A stretch of DNA of 5,086 nt from Polaromonas sp. Lineage in GTDB: Bacteria; Pseudomonadota; Gammaproteobacteria; Burkholderiales; Burkholderiaceae_C. Where the stretch lies: positions 1-5,086 of the forward strand of contig JAJAYS010000199.1 of the NCBI GenBank assembly GCA_026786065.1. The letters run 5' to 3'. Position numbers and translations under genes: made by a program. Shown here piece after piece: positions 4,632 to 5,086 of this stretch (position 1 is its first letter; each line of letters opens with the position of its first letter). The notes under the pieces are model-generated. The model was not told where the DNA came from, ran no database searches, and saw nothing but the letters and a program-made list of their open reading frames with translations.

Positions 4632-5086
4632 TCACTTCTTCGGCAGCACATTCAGCTCGGCGGCGCTCGGCAAAAAGCTGCCGTTCCACACCGCATCGGG
4701 GTTGACCCGGCTCTTGGTGGCAAACGCGTCGGACACCTGCGAGGCCATCAGCGACAGCCGCGGACCCTTGAGCTGGCCGAAGCCGTCGGCGCGCGCGTCG
4801 GGGCTGTTGATGACGCTGTCGATGGCCAGTTGCAGCCGGCGCGTTTCGAGCGCCGTGTTGATGATGCCGTCGCGCGCCTTGACGTCGGCAATGGCGGCGG
4901 CCGGGTTGGCCATCACGTCTTTCGCGCCTCTGGCGAATGCCTGCAAAAACGCCTTGACCGCCTGCGGGTTCTCCTTGATCAGCTTGGGCGACGCGATGAT
5001 GACGTTGCCGTAGAGCTTGACGCCGTGCTCGGCATACGGCAGCACCACCACGTCTTCAGCCTTGACACCGCGCGCCTCCAGGTTCA
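4632..5086 (-). CDS. ABC transporter substrate-binding protein, NMT1/THI5-like, C-terminal part
   Basis: An open frame enters from the right edge and ends at TGA (4632-4634), giving 150 complete codons of the C-terminal half; the N-terminus with its expected secretion signal is outside. The sequence matches the end of periplasmic binding proteins of the SsuA/ThiY/NMT1 class: LYGNVIIAS, then SPKLIKENPQAVKAFLQAF, a helical part with DVMANPAAAIADVKARDG, RRLQLAIDSVI, and a tail with WNGSFLPSAAEL. Such proteins capture a small solute in the periplasm and hand it to the permease, so it is the likely partner of the ATPase and permease downstream on the same strand. The 371-base gap to the ATPase is longer than usual for such operons. 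An in-frame GTG at 5051 is internal, not the start. The substrate (sulfonate, pyrimidine precursor, aromatic or other) is unknown. Confidence 0.88.
   Translation of the reverse strand, partial: NLEARGVKAEDVVVLPYAEHGVKLYGNVIIASPKLIKENPQAVKAFLQAFARGAKDVMANPAAAIADVKARDGIINTALETRRLQLAIDSVINSPDARADGFGQLKGPRLSLMASQVSDAFATKSRVNPDAVWNGSFLPSAAELNVLPKK

Noticed and set aside
1..5086. CRISPR array, tRNA, rRNA or insertion-sequence transposase
   Set aside because: No regularly spaced repeats, no cloverleaf, no rRNA-like conserved runs and no transposase motifs were seen on either strand.

Overview
The window looks like chromosomal DNA of a Gram-negative proteobacterium. A betaproteobacterium of the Burkholderiales (freshwater or soil type) is my best guess, based on the style of the ABC-transporter proteins, the GC-rich codon use and the REP-like palindromes. 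The taxon is an inference from reading, not a database match.

Left part (1-2026, + strand): a complete proteorhodopsin gene is followed about 300 bases later by a complete blh gene for a Brp/Blh-type beta-carotene 15,15'-dioxygenase. Blh cleaves beta-carotene to retinal, and retinal is the chromophore bound by the lysine of the rhodopsin. Together they are the last two steps of retinal-based light-driven proton pumping. The rhodopsin carries the D-T-E proton-pump triad, the retinal lysine, and leucine at the green-tuning position. No carotenoid synthesis genes (crtE/B/I/Y) are in view, so beta-carotene must come from elsewhere in the genome or from outside the window. The spacer between the two genes (830-1129) has no convincing gene but holds a run of short perfect inverted repeats and a 13-base palindrome just before the blh ribosome binding site.

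Middle part (2027-2641): about 615 bases between the convergent blh and ABC-transporter genes. I see no intact gene here, only a possible 47-codon remnant (2297-2440) and weak inverted repeats.

Right part (2642-5086, - strand): an ABC importer of the nitrate/sulfonate/taurine/thiamine-precursor class, read from high to low coordinates. It comprises a substrate-binding protein (C-terminal part only, running off the right edge), an ATPase and a permease; the last two overlap by 4 bases. The binding-protein gene is separated from the ATPase by about 370 bases containing a REPIN-like element: two related palindromes in inverted orientation flanking two further strong hairpins. The substrate cannot be told from this sequence.

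The rhodopsin gene is clearly less GC-rich than the ABC genes in the stretches I counted by hand (about 54 % against about 67 %). This fits acquisition of the rhodopsin-blh pair by horizontal transfer. I did not find a wholly new system. The most unusual items are the hairpin-rich rhodopsin-blh spacer and the REPIN-like element inside the transporter locus.
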